NCBI GenBank assembly: GCA_020622165.1
Contig: JACNMN010000011.1
Coordinates: 98,443 to 162,442, forward strand
Source of the DNA: Boseongicola sp. H5
GTDB lineage: Bacteria; Pseudomonadota; Alphaproteobacteria; Rhodobacterales; Rhodobacteraceae
Direction: 5' to 3'
Length of the DNA: 64,000 bases
The notes beneath the pieces were generated by a model. It was given only the letters and a program-made list of their open reading frames with translations, was not told the DNA's origin and made no database searches. This document shows positions 32,323-40,743 of this stretch, in pieces. Each line of letters begins with the position of its first letter. The stretch's first letter is position 1. The position numbers and the translations under genes are program-made.

Positions 32323-35004
32323 TTAGGCCGCGCGCAGGGCGCGCCCCGGCAGCCGCACCCGGAACCGCGCGCCCCCCTGCCCCGGCACATAGATCAGCCC
32401 GCCGCCCAGACGGCCCATGATCTCCCGGCTGATCGCAAGGCCAAGACCCGCCCCGGGGGCCTCGCCCGCGGTATCGCCCCGGGCGAATTTCTCGAAGATC
32501 AGCGATTGCTGGCGGGGGGCCACACCGGCGCCGTTATCGGCAAACTCCACCTCGACCCGTCCGGGCAGCCGCAGAACCTCTATCCGCAGTTCCGGCTCAG
32601 CCGCGTCGCAGTATTTCTGCGCGTTCGAGATCAGATTGATGAACACCTGCGCCAGACGGTCCGCATCGGTCCAGAGCGGCACCTCTTCATCGGCCCGGGT
32701 GCGCAGGATGCTGAGCCGCGTGCCGCCGACCAGCGCGCTGGTGGCATTCACGGCCCGGTCCAGCACATCGCCAAGCATCGTGTTGCCCTCGTTCAGCGTC
32801 ACCCGGCCGTCTTCCAGCACGGCCAGATCCAGCAGATCGTCCAACAGCCGCGTCAGCCGCAGGCTTTCGTCATGGATGATCCGGCTGAAGCGCGTCCGTC
32901 CCTCCGCATCCAGATCCTCGCTTTTCATCAGGATCTCGGAAAACGCCCGGATCGAGGTCATGGGCGTGCGCAGCTCATGGCTGATCTGGCTGAGAAAAGC
33001 GTCTTTCTGCACCGACAGTTCGGTCAGTTTCTGGTTCGCCTCGCGCAGGCGCGCGGCGGTCTGGGCCAGTTCCGCCGATTTCGCCTCCAACTGGCTGGAA
33101 TACTCCATCATCTGCGCCGTTTCATCGGCCACGGCCAGCAGATCGCGCACCGACACGCTGGCGCCGCCGGTGATCTGGCCCACCATCGCATTCGCCGTCG
33201 CCGCGCCGACGGAGCCTGCAAGTTCGCGCTCCAGCCTTTCGAGAAAATCGGGCGTCGGTTCGGGCAGGCGCGCCTCGCGGCCCTGCGCGGCGGCGGCGTC
33301 GCGGAACAGGCGCGCGGCCCGGCCGGCGCCCAGGATCCGCTGCGCCATGATCAACAGGTCATCCGCCGTCCCGGCGCTGCCCTTCCATGCCAGCGGCGTC
33401 CGCGAATGCTCGTAGACATTCACGAACTGCGCGCCCATCAGACGTTCCATCGGGCTGGGGAACGTGAACAGCGAGACCAGCACGAAGGCAAAACTGTTCA
33501 CCCCGAGCGACAGGACCATCGCGGTCAGAAGCGGGTCCGCCCCGTCCAGCCCCAGGGGCGTGGCCGGTCTGAGCCATGTCAGGCCGAAGGGCCCGTTTTC
33601 CAGAACACCCTGCATCAGGCCCGCGGTCGCCGCATTCGGAACCAGCAACACCCAGCCCCATATCAGGAAGCCCAGCCCGATCCCGGCGGCGGCCCCGGCC
33701 CGTGTTGCCCCGCGCCAGAAAATGCCGCCCAGGAGAGCCGGCAGAACCTGCGCCACCCCCAGAAAGGCGATCAACCCGATCGAGGCGAGCGCCTCCGTCC
33801 CGCCGGACATGCGGTAATAGACCAGCCCCAGCGTCAGAACACCGGCGATGCTCAGACGGCGGGCCATCAGCGCCACCCGGCGCATGTCGCCGGTCATCGG
33901 GTTTTCGCCCTTCGTGGCGCGCATCCAGAGCGGCACGATGATATGGTTCGACACCATCGTGCTGAGCGCCAGCGCGGCGATGATCACCATCGATGTCGCG
34001 GCGGAGAAGCCGCCCAGAAACGCAAACAGCGCAAGCCCGTCCTGCCCCGCGGCCAAGGGCAAGGTCAGCATGAAAAGATCGGGGTTCGCGCCCTCGGGCA
34101 TCATTTGCAGACCGACCACCGCGATCGGGATCACGAAGATGCTCATCAGCAGCAGATAGAGCGGAAAGGCCCAGCTGGCGGTGGCCAGATGCCGCTCATC
34201 GGCGTTTTCGACGACCATCACCTGAAACATCCGCGGCAGGCACAGGATCGCCGCGCCGCTCAGCACCGTCAGCCCGACCCACCGCGCGCCGTTCGATGTC
34301 CAGGTGGCGATCGGGCTCTCCTCGATCCGCAGCAGAACGTCTCGCGGCCCGTCCGCCAGCCCCCAGACGACGAAGCCGCCCACCGCCAGCAACGCGAACA
34401 GCTTGACGATCGATTCCAGAGCGATGGCGGAGACCAGACCGGGGTGGCGCTCGTTCACATCCAGCGAGCGGGTGCCGAAGACGATGGTGAAAAGCGCAAG
34501 CCCCCCCGCCACCCAGACGGCCGTGCTTTCCGTATCCGGCGCGCCAAGCGCGCCGGGACGCGCAAAGACCGAAAAGGACAGCGTGACCGATTGCAGTTGC
34601 AGCGCGATGTAGGGCGTCGTCCCGATCACGGCCAGGATCGTGACCATCGCCGCCAGACCGCCGGATTTTCCGTAGCGGCTGGAAATCATGTCCGCGATCG
34701 AGGTGATCCGCTGCGCGCGGCCGATCCGCACCATTTTCCGCAGCAGCCAGAACCAGCCGATGAAGACCAGCGTCGGGCCGAGATAGATCGTCATGAACTC
34801 CAGACCCGACCGCGCCGCCGAGCCGACGGCGCCGTAAAACGTCCATGCGGTGGTGTAGATCGACAAGCTGAGCGTGTAGACAAGCGGGGAGCTGAGCCAG
34901 CGGGCCTTGCCCTCGGCGGCCCGTTTTTCGGCCAGAAACGCCACCCAGAAAAGGCCCGCCACATAAAGCACGCAGACCGCGACCAGCCCGTCGAAGGATA
35001 GCAT
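32323..35004 (-). CDS. SLC5 (sodium/solute symporter)-histidine kinase fusion
   Basis: An 893-residue sensor. Residues 1-480 form an SLC5-type sodium/solute symporter domain with about 13 membrane helices (GAVGSAARSGLEFM, FLGGFSAATSMVI); a short signalling linker (about 500-650) and coiled coil lead to HisKA, with the phosphorylated His676 in SHELRTP, and HATPase (NLISNAQKY, DNGAGV, GAGLGLAI). CbrA and CrbS have this architecture and couple nutrient transport or sensing to gene control. The receiver gene follows the small membrane gene upstream; a ScfR gene stands beyond it. Cytoplasmic membrane. Confidence 0.9.
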   Translation of the reverse strand: MLSFDGLVAVCVLYVAGLFWVAFLAEKRAAEGKARWLSSPLVYTLSLSIYTTAWTFYGAVGSAARSGLEFMTIYLGPTLVFIGWFWLLRKMVRIGRAQRITSIADMISSRYGKSGGLAAMVTILAVIGTTPYIALQLQSVTLSFSVFARPGALGAPDTESTAVWVAGGLALFTIVFGTRSLDVNERHPGLVSAIALESIVKLFALLAVGGFVVWGLADGPRDVLLRIEESPIATWTSNGARWVGLTVLSGAAILCLPRMFQVMVVENADERHLATASWAFPLYLLLMSIFVIPIAVVGLQMMPEGANPDLFMLTLPLAAGQDGLALFAFLGGFSAATSMVIIAALALSTMVSNHIIVPLWMRATKGENPMTGDMRRVALMARRLSIAGVLTLGLVYYRMSGGTEALASIGLIAFLGVAQVLPALLGGIFWRGATRAGAAAGIGLGFLIWGWVLLVPNAATAGLMQGVLENGPFGLTWLRPATPLGLDGADPLLTAMVLSLGVNSFAFVLVSLFTFPSPMERLMGAQFVNVYEHSRTPLAWKGSAGTADDLLIMAQRILGAGRAARLFRDAAAAQGREARLPEPTPDFLERLERELAGSVGAATANAMVGQITGGASVSVRDLLAVADETAQMMEYSSQLEAKSAELAQTAARLREANQKLTELSVQKDAFLSQISHELRTPMTSIRAFSEILMKSEDLDAEGRTRFSRIIHDESLRLTRLLDDLLDLAVLEDGRVTLNEGNTMLGDVLDRAVNATSALVGGTRLSILRTRADEEVPLWTDADRLAQVFINLISNAQKYCDAAEPELRIEVLRLPGRVEVEFADNGAGVAPRQQSLIFEKFARGDTAGEAPGAGLGLAISREIMGRLGGGLIYVPGQGGARFRVRLPGRALRAA

Positions 35005-35005
35005 T

Positions 35006-35272
35006 CTAGCGCTCGCCCGGCTGATCCGGGTCGCGCGGCGTGATCCGGTCAAGCGCCCGGGACAGCGCCGCGGCCACCACGATCAGGGCCAGCCAGACAC
35101 CCAGGAAATACACCAGCCAGCCCGCCGTCGCCCCCTCGACACCGGCATCGGTCGTCAGGATGAACACCGGCCCGAAGAACAGGAACGCCCCCAGCACGGG
35201 CAAAAGCTTGGCCGCGTCCTGCAACCGGTTCCGCCGATAGGTCCGACGCTCAAGAAACACACGTTTGGCCAT
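35006..35272 (-). CDS. 88-residue two-helix membrane protein
   Basis: A small protein with a basic N-terminus (MAKRVFLERRTYRRNR) and two transmembrane segments (about 20-40 and 50-72). It lies one base upstream of the SLC5-kinase start, so it is probably a subunit or assembly partner of that sensor, much as small DUF4212-type proteins accompany SLC5 transporters. The alternative ATG 35317 overlaps the receiver gene stop as ATGA and would add 15 residues; the start is open. Confidence 0.75.
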   Translation of the reverse strand: MAKRVFLERRTYRRNRLQDAAKLLPVLGAFLFFGPVFILTTDAGVEGATAGWLVYFLGVWLALIVVAAALSRALDRITPRDPDQPGER

Positions 35273-35313
35273 CGTATCGCGGGTCCCTTTCGGGGTGGAT
35301 TTGCCATGGCGGG

Positions 35314-35721
35314 TCATGATCCCTGATCGGGCAGCCCGGCACCGTTCAGACTGACGCCATGGGCGACATCGCGCAAGGTCTCCACCATCTCCGCGTTCGA
35401 AAAGGGCTTGGTCAGATAGGCATTCGCGCCGAGCGACAAAGCCAGATCGCGATCCTTCGCCTGCCCCTTGGCGGTCAGCATCAGGACCGGCAGATTCCGC
35501 GTCTCCGAGGCGTTCCGCAGATCGCGCAGGATGTCGAGACCGGAGCGGCCGGGCAACATCACGTCCAGCACCACCACGTCCGGCGTCAGCCGCGCCACTG
35601 CGTCCAGCGCGGTTGCGCCATTGCCATGGCCATGCACCTCCCACCCGTCGCGGGACAGGATAAAGCTTATGGCTTCCAGAATATTGGCCTCATCCTCGAC
35701 CAGCAAAACCCGCGTGCCCAA
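35314..35721 (-). CDS. single-domain response regulator
   Basis: A 135-residue CheY-like receiver with no output domain. The acidic pocket (VEDE), phospho-acceptor Asp53 in VLDVML, Thr83 in MLTA and Lys105 in LTKPF are intact, so it should be phosphorylated, most likely by the SLC5-kinase encoded 0.3 kb downstream. The start is TTG 35721, supported by GGAGGAGAA upstream. With no DNA-binding part, output must come through protein contact. Confidence 0.92.
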   Translation of the reverse strand: MGTRVLLVEDEANILEAISFILSRDGWEVHGHGNGATALDAVARLTPDVVVLDVMLPGRSGLDILRDLRNASETRNLPVLMLTAKGQAKDRDLALSLGANAYLTKPFSNAEMVETLRDVAHGVSLNGAGLPDQGS

Positions 35722-35802
35722 ACCGTTCTCCTCCGATGGTCAGGCGTCATGGGTTCAACACTGCCCGTTTTCTGTGCGAAGTCAAACGCCTGTTGGCCGA
35801 GA

Positions 35803-37125
35803 TCATCCGACAAGGCTGTCCATCCGCCGGGCCGTGCAGCCCTCGCGCGGGCAAACGGCGCAGCCCGGTCCGACGGGCTGCGCCCCGGACCCGGCCCGCT
35901 CTTCCTCCACCGGGCGCAGCAGCATCGTCGCCCGCATCACGGGCTCCGCCCCGAACCCCGCCGCACGGGCCGGCTGGCAGATGGACCAGGCGCGGAAGGT
36001 GGTGCCGTTCGGCAGATCCAGCACGCTTGCTTCGGGCACCATCGGTTTGCTCAAGGCCCGGTAGAGCGGCCAGAGCGGACATCCCGCCCCGAAGCGCGGG
36101 ATCGAAAAGGCCCCGATCCGGCGGCGGAAGATCAGCGCGCCCGCCGCGTCGCAGACCGCCAGCCCGAACGGCGGCGCACCCTTGGCACGCGGCAGGCTTG
36201 CCAGACGCCGCAGAACCAGCGCCACGTCCCCGCCGGCCATCGGCAAAAGCGGCTCGGGCTCGAAACCGCTGTCCAGTGCTGCGGCAAGAAACGGTTTCAG
36301 CGGCAGGCGCGCGGCATCCTCCGCGTAATGGCGCAGCAGGCGTTCGGCCAGCGTCCGCGTCGCGGGATCCTCCATTCCCGCCACGCCCACAAGGATCGCG
36401 CCGATCGTCCCCGCGCCGGCCTCCTCGATCATCGGGAAGTGATGATCCATCGCGTCGAAAAACGCCTCCACCGTTTCTTGCGGCGTGGATGGCGCGCCCT
36501 GCCGCCCGCCCTGGCTTTCGAAATGCGACAGCATCGCCGTGGCCCGCGCCGACAGTCTTTCCGCCTCTTCATGCAGGTTGCGGTGAAAACGTCCGCGCCA
36601 TTGCGGCTCGATATCCGGCTCACGCACCAGAATATCCGCGGTCGAGCGGATCGCCGCGACGGTCGACAACAGCTCGTGCATCGCCTCGGCCAGAACCGGG
36701 TCATGGGCCAGCCGGTCATGCAGCCCGTCGACCAGCCCCTCAAGGCCCGCGATACGTTTGTGCTGCGATGCGATCAGCCCGGCCCATCCCGGGAAGCGGC
36801 CCGCCAGTTCGTCGATCCGGCCGGTTTCGGGCGCCGGGCCGAAGGCGGGCGGGCTTTCCCCCGCCGCCGCCTGCAACGCATCGAACAGCGAGGCATCCGC
36901 CCCCTCGCTCAGCGCGGTCGGCTCCACCTCCAGCTTCCGGGCCAGATCGACCAGAAGCTTGCCTCCAATCCGGCGTCGGTTGTGCTCGATCAGGTTCAGG
37001 TAGCTGGCCGAGATGCCCACCGCGCGCGCCAGATCGCTTTGCTTGATCCCCATCACCGTGCGCCGTTCCCGGATGCGGCTTCCGGTAAGCGCGTGGCGAC
37101 GCTGGGGCGCGGAGCGTTGGGTCAT
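35803..37125 (-). CDS. XRE-family short-chain fatty acyl transcriptional regulator (ScfR)
   Basis: A 440-residue one-component regulator. The N-terminal XRE helix-turn-helix (IRERRTVMGIKQSDLARAVGISASY) is followed by a large acyl-CoA-sensing region and the C-terminal Cys signature CAVCPREGC that marks the ScfR group (RamB, PccR and relatives), which control acetate, propionate or related acyl-CoA pathways. It lies 81 bp upstream of the receiver gene on the same strand. Which pathway it controls is not shown by its neighbours, apart from the SLC5 sensor. Confidence 0.88.
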   Translation of the reverse strand: MTQRSAPQRRHALTGSRIRERRTVMGIKQSDLARAVGISASYLNLIEHNRRRIGGKLLVDLARKLEVEPTALSEGADASLFDALQAAAGESPPAFGPAPETGRIDELAGRFPGWAGLIASQHKRIAGLEGLVDGLHDRLAHDPVLAEAMHELLSTVAAIRSTADILVREPDIEPQWRGRFHRNLHEEAERLSARATAMLSHFESQGGRQGAPSTPQETVEAFFDAMDHHFPMIEEAGAGTIGAILVGVAGMEDPATRTLAERLLRHYAEDAARLPLKPFLAAALDSGFEPEPLLPMAGGDVALVLRRLASLPRAKGAPPFGLAVCDAAGALIFRRRIGAFSIPRFGAGCPLWPLYRALSKPMVPEASVLDLPNGTTFRAWSICQPARAAGFGAEPVMRATMLLRPVEEERAGSGAQPVGPGCAVCPREGCTARRMDSLVG

Positions 37126-37314
37126 GACGTGCCTCGGAACTGGGCGTTGTCAAAAGTTTTACAGAAACGGTGCCGCGTCTCAACACACATGGCGTCGCAG
37201 GGCGGCAAAGCCCGTCCCGCCGGAAAATATCTAGAATTTGACCGGTCTGTTTCGCCGCGCATGTATAAGGTGTATGTTGTCCGGTGGGGGCGATAATGGT
37301 GTGGAGTACATCCC

Positions 37315-37677
37315 ATGACCACATTCTCTCCGGTGTCCGGTCCTCCGGTTCCGGCACCCACGGCCCAAAGTCAGGCCCCGGTCAGTTCAAGCTCGGAACG
37401 GGCCTCTCCTCCCGCAGGCGGCATTCCCGCCCTGGGGCGCGAAGCGGTCACACCCGCGCGCGACAGCAGCCGCTCTGACAGGCCAACGAACCCGACCCCT
37501 CAGGATCCGCCGAAGAACCCGCCGGTTCTGAAAGGGTTGAATGTGGAACCGCTGGACACCCGGCTGGTGGGCGATCAGGACAAAATCCCCAATCCGCCGC
37601 CGCCCCCAGGGTCCGACATTCCGACAAGGCTGGCCGAGATGACGCCAACCGCACGACAGGTGGATCTGCGCCGCTGA
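37315..37677 (+). CDS. proline-rich protein of unknown function
   Basis: A 120-residue polar, low-complexity protein rich in Pro, Ser and Gln, with no membrane segment or signal peptide; a slightly conserved-looking part is VLKGLNVEPLDTRLVGDQ (about 70-87). ATG 37315 has GGAG upstream. It is divergent from the ScfR gene and convergent with the DUF6768 gene. It may be disordered; no family recognised. Confidence 0.5.
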   Translation: MTTFSPVSGPPVPAPTAQSQAPVSSSSERASPPAGGIPALGREAVTPARDSSRSDRPTNPTPQDPPKNPPVLKGLNVEPLDTRLVGDQDKIPNPPPPPGSDIPTRLAEMTPTARQVDLRR

Positions 37678-37733
37678 TCCTGCGCGCGCAGCCACCTGCC
37701 GCATCGCATCTGCAGACACCCCCGGCCCTGCAG

Positions 37734-37763
37734 GGCGGGGCGTGCCTGTACTGCACGCCCGCC
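37734..37763. terminator. GC-rich hairpin between convergent genes
   Basis: GGCGGGGCGTGC and GCACGCCCGCC flank a 7-base loop CTGTACT. It lies between the stops at 37677 and 37769 but lacks a T-run on either strand, so it is a weak terminator candidate. Confidence 0.35.
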
Positions 37764-37768
37764 GCGGA

Positions 37769-38131
37769 TCAAACGCGCCGTTCGGCCAGCATCAGCTGTG
37801 TCCGTTTCAATTCGCGCAGGATCCGGTCCGCCTGAATCTGCGGCATCAGGCTCAGCTTCATCTGCAACGCCATCAGCAGCAATACGGCCCCCGGCAGGCC
37901 CCATCTCAACGCGCCAAGCGCGTCGGCGGCCCCGAAGAACCGGATCGCGCAATAGGTGCCCAGGGCGAACAGGATGATCTGGATCACCATGACCACCCAG
38001 GTGACCCAGCCCAGTTTGCCCCGGAATTGCGCCAGCCCAAGCTGGAACCAGCCCTGTTCTTCGGTGGCGTGGAGAATCGCGCGATCCTCGGCTCTCAGGG
38101 CCTCTTCGATCAGTTGGTCAAGCTTGCTCAT
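37769..38131 (-). CDS. DUF6768-like membrane protein
   Basis: A 120-residue protein with a helical N-terminus (SKLDQLIEEALRAED), then WFQLGLAQFRGKLGW and two transmembrane segments (about 42-62 and 72-92), ending in a charged helix. It overlaps the 3' end of the ECF sigma gene by 14 bp, so its expression is coupled to it; a membrane partner of the sigma factor, possibly regulatory, is inferred. It is not a recognisable zinc anti-sigma factor (no H-x3-C-x2-C). Confidence 0.7.
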   Translation of the reverse strand: MSKLDQLIEEALRAEDRAILHATEEQGWFQLGLAQFRGKLGWVTWVVMVIQIILFALGTYCAIRFFGAADALGALRWGLPGAVLLLMALQMKLSLMPQIQADRILRELKRTQLMLAERRV

Positions 38132-38675
38132 CGCAGTCTCCTTTCAACGCCTCTCTCAGTTTCAAGCGCGCATGCATCAGCCGGGATTTGACCGTGCCAT
38201 GCGGGATATCCAGCGCCACGGCCACCTCGGCCACGCTCATGTCTTCCAGATAGAACAGCGCCACCGTGGCGGCATGATCCGGCGGCAAGGCGGCAACCGC
38301 CCCGCGCACCGCCCTTGCATCCGCCGCATCGGGGCCGGCCTCGGGCGTTGCAGCCGGCAGTTCGGCCGCGGCGGCGCGCAATATCTCGCGGGAGGCGATC
38401 TGGCGCCTGATCTGCCGGGCCACCCTGCGCGTCACGATCCGCGTGGCCCAGGCCGGGAACGCCACCGGGTCGCGCAGCCGCGGCAGGCCGCGCAGGATCT
38501 CGACCCAGGCCTCCTGCACCACGTCGCGCGCCATTTCCCGGTCGCCCAGCAACCGCACCGCATGGGCCAGCAGGCGCGGGCCGCGCAGATCGGCGATCTG
38601 CGCAAGGGCCGCCCGGTCACCGGCCTGCGCGCGGGCAACCAGCATCTCCTCCACTATCCGACCTGCCTGTCGCAT
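38118..38675 (-). CDS. ECF-type RNA polymerase sigma factor
   Basis: A 185-residue sigma factor. Region 2 includes ARDVVQEAWVEILRGLPRLRD and AFPAWATRIVTRRV; region 4 reads LPPDHAATVALFYLEDMSVAEVAVALDIPHGTVKSR in order, split here at positions 128-163. No sigma-1 or sigma-3 region is present. A GAACCGGTTC palindrome at 38722-38731 lies about 50 bp upstream and could be part of its promoter. Paired with the overlapping DUF6768 membrane protein. Confidence 0.87.
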   Translation of the reverse strand: MRQAGRIVEEMLVARAQAGDRAALAQIADLRGPRLLAHAVRLLGDREMARDVVQEAWVEILRGLPRLRDPVAFPAWATRIVTRRVARQIRRQIASREILRAAAAELPAATPEAGPDAADARAVRGAVAALPPDHAATVALFYLEDMSVAEVAVALDIPHGTVKSRLMHARLKLREALKGDCDEQA

Positions 38676-38765
38676 CCGCCGTCTTTCTCGTTCTGTCGGG
38701 ACTAAGGTGGCCGCCGGTACCGAACCGGTTCACGCGCAGGCGCCGCAAATCGGCGACTGCGCATG

Positions 38766-38794
38766 AAAAAGGGCGCGGCCCAAAGGCCGCGCCC
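38766..38794 (-). terminator. intrinsic terminator of the pyrimidine operon
   Basis: On the minus strand GGGCGCGGCC, loop TTTG and GGCCGCGCCC give a perfect ten-pair stem followed by TTTTT. It begins 22 bp after the stop of the binding-protein gene, the last gene of the ten-gene operon. Confidence 0.85.
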
Positions 38795-38815
38795 GCGTGT
38801 CACCCTGCGAAAGAT

Positions 38816-39799
38816 CTACTCGCTCAGTGCCTGATCGGTGATCATGTGGGTCCATGCGCCCTCGGGCTCGGCCGTGATGACCGGGTCGGATCCGCCGGCA
38901 AGCAGGGTCGCCACCGTCCGCTCATAGGCGGCCACGTCCAGCGCGCCGTTGGAGCCCGCGGTCAGCAACGCCACCTCCCCCATCATCCGGGTCTGGTGCT
39001 CTTCGGTCTGGGCGCCGGTCTCGTCGTAGTCCAGCACGATCAACGCGGCCTCATCGGGGTTTTCCTCGGCCCATTTCCACCCCTCCATGGAGGCGCGCAC
39101 GAAACGCACCATGCGGTCCACGAACTCCGGGTCCTCAAGGTTCTCTTCCAGAACCCACATCCCGTCTTCCAGCGTCGCGACGCCCTGATCCTCGTATTTG
39201 AACGTGATCAGATCATCCGGGGAAACGCCCGCGTCGATCACCTGCCAGTACTCGTTATAGGTCATCGTGGAAATGCAATCGGCCTGCCGCTGCAACAGCG
39301 GGTCGACGTTGAACCCCTGCTGCAGCACCGTCACACCGTTCTCTCCGCCATCGGTCGGGATGCCCAGTTGGCTCATCCAGCTGAGAAACGGATACTCGTT
39401 GCCGAAGAACCAGACGCCGATTGTCCGCCCGGCCAGATCCGCGGGTTCGGTGATGCCGGTATCGGCCCAGCAGGTCAGCATCAGGCCGGAGGAGGCGAAA
39501 GGCTGCGCGATGTTCACCACCGGCAGGCCCCGCTCCCGCGCGGCCAGCGCCGAGGGCATCCAGTTCAGCATCACATCGGCCCCGCCCCCGGCCAGAACCT
39601 GCGGCGGCGCGATATCGGGACCACCGGGCTGGATCGTCACGTCCAGGCCCTCGGCCTCGTAATAGCCGTTCTCAAGCGCCACGTAATAGCCTGCGAACTG
39701 CGCCTGGGTGACCCATTGCAACTGCAACGTCACCTCATCGGCGACGGCTGCCCCGGTCGCCAGCCCCAGTGCCAGCGCGGATGTCATCAGATGTTTCAT
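38816..39799 (-). CDS. ABC transporter substrate-binding protein, NMT1/THI5-like
   Basis: A 327-residue periplasmic binding protein: signal peptide cleaved after AAVA (about residue 20), then the NMT1/THI5-type fold (TLQLQWVTQAQFAGYYVALENGYY in two blocks, and GVWFFGNEYPFLSWM). Relatives bind pyrimidine-like ligands such as thiamine precursors or riboflavin. Given the surrounding genes, a pyrimidine base or dihydropyrimidine is the likely cargo (inference). It is the last gene of the operon and is followed by a strong terminator. Confidence 0.88.
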   Translation of the reverse strand: MKHLMTSALALGLATGAAVADEVTLQLQWVTQAQFAGYYVALENGYYEAEGLDVTIQPGGPDIAPPQVLAGGGADVMLNWMPSALAARERGLPVVNIAQPFASSGLMLTCWADTGITEPADLAGRTIGVWFFGNEYPFLSWMSQLGIPTDGGENGVTVLQQGFNVDPLLQRQADCISTMTYNEYWQVIDAGVSPDDLITFKYEDQGVATLEDGMWVLEENLEDPEFVDRMVRFVRASMEGWKWAEENPDEAALIVLDYDETGAQTEEHQTRMMGEVALLTAGSNGALDVAAYERTVATLLAGGSDPVITAEPEGAWTHMITDQALSE

Positions 39800-39834
39800 T
39801 TTCTTCCCTCCAAGTTGGTTCGTTTGTTGTTTCG

Positions 39835-40743
39835 TTACCGCTGCGACGGATGCCAGAATGTCAGCTTTCTCTCCAGCAGGGCCATCAGCCCGTAAAGCCC
39901 GGTGCCCGCCAGGGCCGCAACCACGATCGATGACCAGACCATATCCATGGCCAGCCGGCCCACCTCAATCTTTATCCGAAAGCCCATCCCGACCGTCGGG
40001 GAGCCGAAAAATTCCGCCACAATCGCCCCGATCAGCGCAAGGGTTGTGCAGATTTTCAACCCGTTGAAGATGAACGGCAAAGCGGCGGGCAGGCGCAGTT
40101 TGAACAGGGTCTGCCAATAGCTGGCCGCATAGGTCCGCATCAGATCGCGCTGCATCACCTCGGACGCCTTCAACCCCTGCACCGTGTTGACCAGCATCGG
40201 AAAGAACACCATCACCACCACCACGGCGGCCTTCGATTGCCAGCCGAAGCCGTACCACATCACCAGGATCGGCGCGGTCCCCACAATCGGCAGGGCGGCG
40301 ATGAAATTGCCCACCGGCAGCAGGCCCCGTTGCAGAAAGGGCGAACGATCCACCGCCAGCGCCACCGCGAAGGCCGCGGCGCAGCCCGTCACATATCCCG
40401 ACATCGCGCCCTTCACGATGGTCTGCACGAAATCCGCCCAAAGCGTATCGGTGGAGGTGATCAGCCGCGCCCAGATCGCCGATGGCGCAGGCAGGATGAC
40501 CGGCGAAACCTCGTAAAGCCGGACGGCCAGTTCCCAGAGCACCAGCAATGTCGCGCCGAAGAGGATCGGCACCGCAAAGCCGCCGATCGTGCGGCCCGAG
40601 TTGGACAGCCAGATGTTGATCCCCCATGCCGCCAGCCAGACCGCGAGGATCAGGCCAAGGCCCTGATCGGCGGCGAAACCCGCCAGAACCACCAGAAGCG
40701 CGACAGAGGGGCCGAGCCATGGGCTGCGCCAGAACGCGGTCAT
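39835..40743 (-). CDS. ABC transporter permease (SsuC/TauC type), copy 2
   Basis: A 302-residue inner-membrane permease. The EAA-like loop for ATPase contact is AASYWQTLFKLRLPAALPFIFNGLK in two blocks near residues 200-225, and about seven membrane segments precede and follow. The start ATG 40743 overlaps the stop of the other permease gene by 4 bp, so the two probably form a heterodimeric channel with the ATPase and the NMT1-type binding protein. Confidence 0.9.
   Translation of the reverse strand: MTAFWRSPWLGPSVALLVVLAGFAADQGLGLILAVWLAAWGINIWLSNSGRTIGGFAVPILFGATLLVLWELAVRLYEVSPVILPAPSAIWARLITSTDTLWADFVQTIVKGAMSGYVTGCAAAFAVALAVDRSPFLQRGLLPVGNFIAALPIVGTAPILVMWYGFGWQSKAAVVVVMVFFPMLVNTVQGLKASEVMQRDLMRTYAASYWQTLFKLRLPAALPFIFNGLKICTTLALIGAIVAEFFGSPTVGMGFRIKIEVGRLAMDMVWSSIVVAALAGTGLYGLMALLERKLTFWHPSQR

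Noticed and set aside
32260..35001. 913-codon plus-strand open frame opposite the SLC5-kinase gene
   Set aside because: Low-complexity Arg/Gln/His-rich product with no domain; the minus strand encodes an intact transporter-kinase.
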